The translations under genes were made by a program, and so were the position numbers. Under the pieces are notes generated by a model. It was given only the letters and a program-made list of their open reading frames with translations. It was not told where the DNA came from and made no database searches. Positions 5,316 to 8,761 of a DNA stretch of 8,761 bases are shown piece by piece; positions within the stretch are counted from its first letter, which is position 1; each line of letters starts with the position of its first letter. The DNA is from Bacteroidota bacterium. GTDB taxonomy: Bacteria; Bacteroidota; Bacteroidia; CAMBQF01. The stretch lies in NCBI GenBank assembly GCA_027483285.1, contig JAIXUZ010000220.1, positions 1 through 8,761 on the forward strand, given 5' to 3'.

Positions 5316-6149
5316 ATGAATCTAATCAGCTTTGTACGCACAAAACTATTTTGGCAGCACATTTTCCTTGCTACCTCTAGTGTTGTATTGTTTTCGTGGT
5401 TGGCCCTGTGGGGTTTAAAGGTGTATACCAGCCCCGGCGATAAAATCAAAGTACCTGATTTCAGGGGGCTTAAGGTTGAAGATGTATCGAACTTTGCCTC
5501 TAAAGAGGGGGTAGACTATATGGTTATCGACTCCATATTTGACCCCAAAGGCCAAAAAGGCATTGTTATTGGGCAAGACCCTATGCCAAACGCTACGGCA
5601 AAAGAGGGGCGTACCATTTACCTAACGGTTACATCTACCCGCCCGCAAATGGTTAAAATGCCTAATCTGCTAGACCAATCGCTTAAGGCAGCAGCGGCTA
5701 CGCTTGAGACCTATGGCCTTAAACTGGAGGGGGTAAGCTATGCTGAAGGGTTGCCCGTTGTATTGGGCATGAAATATAATGGCAGCAGCATTAAACCCGG
5801 CACTATGATAGAGAAAGGCTCTAAAATAAGGATTGTGGTAGGCAAAGGCATTATTAGCGATGGCATAATACCTAACCTGGTGGGCTTAACAAGAGATGAA
5901 GCAATAAACCTGCTATCGTCTAAAGGCTTTGCCCTGGGTGTGGTGCAGTACGAGGGCGAATTTAATACAGGTACTGATAGTGCAGCCGCGTTTGTATTCC
6001 GCCAAAGCCCTTTTGCCAATGATAGTACTAAAATTAAGAACGGGGCGTTTATAGATATATTTTTGCGGAAAGAAACATTAGCCCCTACCGAACCAGATTC
6101 ATCAACAATAACGAATGAAGAACGACAAGTACCAAGCTTTGACGACTAG
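5316..6149 (+). CDS. Membrane-anchored protein with three PASTA domains
   Basis: This encodes 277 residues: a short cytoplasmic N-terminus, one membrane segment (about 14-36), then three PASTA units outside the inner membrane (about 43-107, 112-176 and 183-251) and a polar acidic tail. Each unit shows the PASTA pattern: a V/M/I-P-N/D-(F/L)-x-G/D start, a helix rich in Ala/Leu, and a later P-G/N-x-x-x-x-x-G-x-x-I/V strand. In penicillin-binding proteins and Ser/Thr kinases PASTA domains bind peptidoglycan or muropeptides. Here there is no kinase or transpeptidase domain, so it is a stand-alone anchored PASTA protein, probably binding cell-wall material in the periplasm; its exact role is not known to me. 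Its start is 1 nt after the ligase stop (TAA-A-ATG), which suggests translational coupling and fits a shared cell-wall role. The last 35 nt overlap the start of the next gene. Confidence 0.9.
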   Translation: MNLISFVRTKLFWQHIFLATSSVVLFSWLALWGLKVYTSPGDKIKVPDFRGLKVEDVSNFASKEGVDYMVIDSIFDPKGQKGIVIGQDPMPNATAKEGRTIYLTVTSTRPQMVKMPNLLDQSLKAAAATLETYGLKLEGVSYAEGLPVVLGMKYNGSSIKPGTMIEKGSKIRIVVGKGIISDGIIPNLVGLTRDEAINLLSSKGFALGVVQYEGEFNTGTDSAAAFVFRQSPFANDSTKIKNGAFIDIFLRKETLAPTEPDSSTITNEERQVPSFDD

Positions 6150-8010
6150 GAACCTATTATTGGTATTGTTGCTGTTGCCACTGTTTGCGGTAGCACAGCC
6201 GCAGCTTTTCCCCTTGCGCGAAAATCCTTTTTTGGTAAAATATAAAGCCCCTGCCAACAAGCAGGCTAAGGCCCTTGGCGACAGTATTATTGATTTGCCG
6301 TTTTTAGAAGACTTTTCAGGCGGACAATATGGATACCCTGATGGTACATTGTTTGCAGACTCTAACGTATTTGTCAACCCCGACTTTTGTATAGGCCCAC
6401 CAACAGTAGGCTGTGCCACATTTGATGGACTAAACTCTAAAGGCATTGCCTATGGTCCTTACCCGCTAACAGGCGAAAGTGACTTTTTAACATCGCGCCC
6501 TATTGATTTGGATAGCGTTACCGCTGCTGACTCGCTATACTTCAGCTTTACCTTTCAGCCACAGGGCCGTGGCGAAGCACCCGAACAAACAGACCTGTTC
6601 AGCCTTTGGTTTTATAATAACACTACAGCGCTTTGGGTTAAAGTTTGGGAGACAGAAGCCGCTCCGCTTGATACTTTTAAGCTGGTGATGATTCCAATTA
6701 CAGACCCTGCCTATTACAACAATAACTTTAAGTTCCAGTTCCGCCGCTCGGCAGCACTGTATGGTATGTTCGACCAATGGCATGTAGACTACATTTACCT
6801 TAATAAAAACCGTACCAAAAACGATACTACTTTTAACGATGTAGGCTTTGTATACAAAGCCCCAAGCATGTTGCGCAATTACCAGCAAATGCCATTTAAC
6901 CAGTATATAAGCAGCGAGTATTTTGGTAAAATACGGTTAACCCAAACCAATATTGCCGATAGCGCTGTAGATTGCACCTACCGCTACTACAGTACAAACT
7001 ACAACGTTGGCACATGCGATGAAACACTACCCAGTGCGCAAGCCCCGCTAGAGCCTGTGTATACCAATGGTTATAATCCTGATGCGGTACAAACATTCCC
7101 TACGCTGGTAAACTGTGGCTTTCCTGAGCCTATGACCCAGGACACCGTTTACTCTATTACCCACGTGTTCCGCGATACCTCTACCCCATTTGTAGATATG
7201 GAAACCCGCAACGATACACTTGTGTTTAACCAGGTATTTTCTGATTACTACGCATACGATGATGGTACTGCCGAAGCTGGCTTTGTCCTTTCGGCACCCG
7301 GCGGTGGCTCTTGTGCGGCACGTTACCAGCTAAACTTTCCTGATACGTTAAGGGGTGTGCATTTTTATTTTGTAAAAGATGGCATACAGGATGTTTCGGG
7401 CCGCGAGTTTTACCTACGTGTTTGGGGCCCAAGCTCATCTAACCCCGATTTACCCGGCGATGTATTGTATGAAAAACGCGGCTTGTTCCCTCAATACGCC
7501 GATTCGCTAAACGAGTTTGTTACTTATACTATAGACAGTGTTTTTCAACTACCTGTAGGCAACTTTTTTGTAGGCTGGTACCAGGCCGACCAATACAGCA
7601 TTAACATTGGTTACGATAAAAACACCGTGCATAACGACCGCCTGTATTATAAGGTAACAACTAACAACTGGGCACAAGTATCTGATATTGGCTCATTAAT
7701 GATGCGCCCAGTAGTTGGCGACAATGTTATTAACCCGCTGGGCATAAACGAGCCTGTGCAGGCACGTAACGTAAGCAACATAATATTATACCCCAACCCT
7801 GCTAACGACCGTGTATTTATAGGCAATGCTGCCGATTTTGGCAACAAGCCGGTTACCTATTCAATATTCAATATACAAGGCCTGCTTATAGAAAGCGGCC
7901 AGCTAACTAACGCTCAAATAGACATATCAGCAATGAGTAACGGATTATATTTTGTGCGTTTTGACGGGCATAACACCAGCGCTACGCGCAAGCTAATTAT
8001 AGCACGCTAA
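6115..8010 (+). CDS. Secreted protein with type IX secretion C-terminal sorting domain
   Basis: This encodes 631 residues. A signal peptide is clear: a basic/polar start, a Leu-rich core (about 13-24) and a likely cut in AVA|QP (27/28). A beta-rich, Asp/Gly/Tyr-rich region follows (about 50-230), with a FLEDFS start and a GVDYIYLN-like end, similar to lectin-like or jelly-roll modules in secreted Bacteroidota proteins. A middle region with scattered Cys (to about 375) comes next, then a second beta-rich module opening with YYAYDDGTAEAGF (nt about 7246-7284). The last 79 residues (553-631) are a type A T9SS sorting domain: LYPNPANDRVFI, a central YSIFNIQG, SNGLYFVRF and a KLIIAR end. The protein should cross the outer membrane by T9SS and be released or anchored with loss of that domain. 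No catalytic motif is seen. The ATG at 6115 gives a proper signal peptide but overlaps the PASTA gene by 35 nt; an in-frame TTG at 6139 would still overlap. Confidence 0.88.
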   Translation: MKNDKYQALTTRNLLLVLLLLPLFAVAQPQLFPLRENPFLVKYKAPANKQAKALGDSIIDLPFLEDFSGGQYGYPDGTLFADSNVFVNPDFCIGPPTVGCATFDGLNSKGIAYGPYPLTGESDFLTSRPIDLDSVTAADSLYFSFTFQPQGRGEAPEQTDLFSLWFYNNTTALWVKVWETEAAPLDTFKLVMIPITDPAYYNNNFKFQFRRSAALYGMFDQWHVDYIYLNKNRTKNDTTFNDVGFVYKAPSMLRNYQQMPFNQYISSEYFGKIRLTQTNIADSAVDCTYRYYSTNYNVGTCDETLPSAQAPLEPVYTNGYNPDAVQTFPTLVNCGFPEPMTQDTVYSITHVFRDTSTPFVDMETRNDTLVFNQVFSDYYAYDDGTAEAGFVLSAPGGGSCAARYQLNFPDTLRGVHFYFVKDGIQDVSGREFYLRVWGPSSSNPDLPGDVLYEKRGLFPQYADSLNEFVTYTIDSVFQLPVGNFFVGWYQADQYSINIGYDKNTVHNDRLYYKVTTNNWAQVSDIGSLMMRPVVGDNVINPLGINEPVQARNVSNIILYPNPANDRVFIGNAADFGNKPVTYSIFNIQGLLIESGQLTNAQIDISAMSNGLYFVRFDGHNTSATRKLIIAR

Positions 8011-8761
8011 TGATATTTAGCGACGAAGAAGAATTAGACGCCTTTTTGCCGGAAGGCGAGGGCGACCCCGAAGGAGAGTTTTTTGAGCATTTCCGCATTA
8101 CGGTAGACAAAGGGCAAGACCTGCTCCGTATTGATAAATTCCTGCACAACAGGATGGAAAAAACATCGCGCACAAAGCTCCAAGCCGCCGCCGATGTGGG
8201 CAATATTCTGGTAAACGATAAGCCGGTAAAATCTAACTACCGCATAAAGCCGTACGATGTTATTAGCATAGTCCTGCCGCACCCACCCCGCATTATAGAG
8301 CTTAAAGGCGAAAATATTCCGCTTGATATTGTTTATGAAGATGATGATGTGGTGGTAATAAACAAGCAGGCAGGCCTTGTAGTGCACCCCGGTTATGGCA
8401 ACTACACCGGCACGCTGGTAAACGCTCTGTTATACCATTTTGAAAATATGCCCAGCCAGCCCGGCGATGTACGCCCGGGGTTAGTGCACCGCCTTGACAA
8501 AAACACCAGCGGCATTATGCTGATGGCGAAGAACGAATACGCGCTGGCATTTTTAGCCAAGCAGTTTTTTAACCGTACCACCAAACGCACCTACCAGGCT
8601 GTGGTGTGGGGCGATATGAAAGAAGACAAAGGCACCATAGTTGGCAATATAGGCCGCGACCTGCGCGACCGTAAAATAATGGCTGTTTTCCCCGAAGGGA
8701 GTGAGATGGGCAAGCATGCCGTTACCCACTATACCGTGTTGCAGCGCTTTGGCTATGTTAC
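8010..8761 (+). CDS. rluD: RluD-type 23S rRNA pseudouridine synthase, 3' end cut by window edge
   Basis: The frame is open to the right edge; 250 full codons are visible and about 100 more are expected. An acidic N-terminal extension (1-30) comes first. It is followed by an S4 RNA-binding domain (about 38-88: LLRIDKFL, then SRTKLQAAADVGNILVND) and the RluA-family catalytic domain from about 105 (VYEDDDVVVINKQAGLVVHP). The catalytic Asp is D163 in GLVHRLDKNTSGIM (nt 8496-8498), the signature of the RluA/C/D group. KRTYQAVVWG (192-201) and a GKHAVTHY stretch near the end also fit. RluD makes pseudouridines in helix 69 of 23S rRNA (positions 1911/1915/1917 in E. coli). The S4 domain and overall order favour RluD over RluA, but RluC-like specificity cannot be excluded. 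Its ATG overlaps the stop of the T9SS gene by one base (TAATG, 8008-8012), so it is probably translated by re-initiation. Confidence 0.93.
   Translation, partial: MIFSDEEELDAFLPEGEGDPEGEFFEHFRITVDKGQDLLRIDKFLHNRMEKTSRTKLQAAADVGNILVNDKPVKSNYRIKPYDVISIVLPHPPRIIELKGENIPLDIVYEDDDVVVINKQAGLVVHPGYGNYTGTLVNALLYHFENMPSQPGDVRPGLVHRLDKNTSGIMLMAKNEYALAFLAKQFFNRTTKRTYQAVVWGDMKEDKGTIVGNIGRDLRDRKIMAVFPEGSEMGKHAVTHYTVLQRFGYV

Noticed and set aside
6535..6888. Antisense open frame of 117 codons within the T9SS protein gene
   Set aside because: It overlaps a clear secreted-protein frame on the other strand and shows no domain or signal of its own.
7952..8010. Exosortase sorting signal at the C-terminus of the secreted protein
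   Set aside because: The end is a T9SS type A domain finishing in KLIIAR; there is no hydrophobic helix followed by a basic cluster, so it is not a PEP-CTERM-like substrate of the nearby exosortase-like protein.
8034..8387. Antisense open frame of 117 codons opposite rluD
   Set aside because: It is a shadow of the S4 and catalytic domain coding sequence; no recognisable protein features.
1..8761. tRNA, rRNA, CRISPR array, insertion sequence or prophage genes
   Set aside because: No cloverleaf-like segment, spaced identical repeats, transposase motifs or phage genes were seen on either strand.

Overview
The window reads as a chromosomal piece of a Bacteroidota bacterium. The signs are a type IX secretion (T9SS) C-terminal sorting domain, promoter -7 elements of the Bacteroidota form TAnnTTTG, no Shine-Dalgarno sequences before the starts, an exosortase-like membrane protein, and a ligase / PASTA protein / pseudouridine synthase gene order that I know from this phylum (from memory). 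Genus cannot be read from the sequence.

Layout, left to right. 1-792 (+) is the C-terminal end of an AddA/RecB-like helicase-nuclease, cut by the left edge and followed by a terminator-like hairpin. 906-1256 (+) is a small, very AT-rich gene of unknown function with a two-fold internal repeat. 1264-1302 holds a hairpin-forming intergenic repeat. 1325-1906 (+) is rdgB, the house-cleaning nucleotide pyrophosphatase. 1955-2497 (-) is an exosortase/archaeosortase-family membrane protein, convergent with rdgB. 2498-2575 is a divergent intergenic region with two back-to-back promoters of near mirror geometry.

From 2576 to the right edge runs a tightly packed + strand operon: a 912-residue tandem D-alanine--D-alanine ligase made of two complete ATP-grasp ligase units, a membrane-anchored protein with three PASTA domains, a secreted T9SS cargo protein, and the start of an RluD-type pseudouridine synthase cut by the right edge. 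Junctions are a 1-nt gap, a 35-nt overlap and a 1-nt overlap (TAATG), so translational coupling is likely. The first two genes point to peptidoglycan precursor synthesis and peptidoglycan sensing; the T9SS protein and RluD share the transcript without an obvious biochemical link.

The most notable item is the ligase. Its two halves carry complementary departures from the Ddl active site. The N-half keeps the Glu/Ser/Tyr triad but has Asp for a metal-binding Glu. The C-half keeps the metal site but has Cys for the triad Ser and Phe for the triad Tyr. Phe at that Tyr position is the change known to move Ddl enzymes toward D-Ala-D-lactate synthesis. This suggests divided or altered specificity, not a simple duplication.
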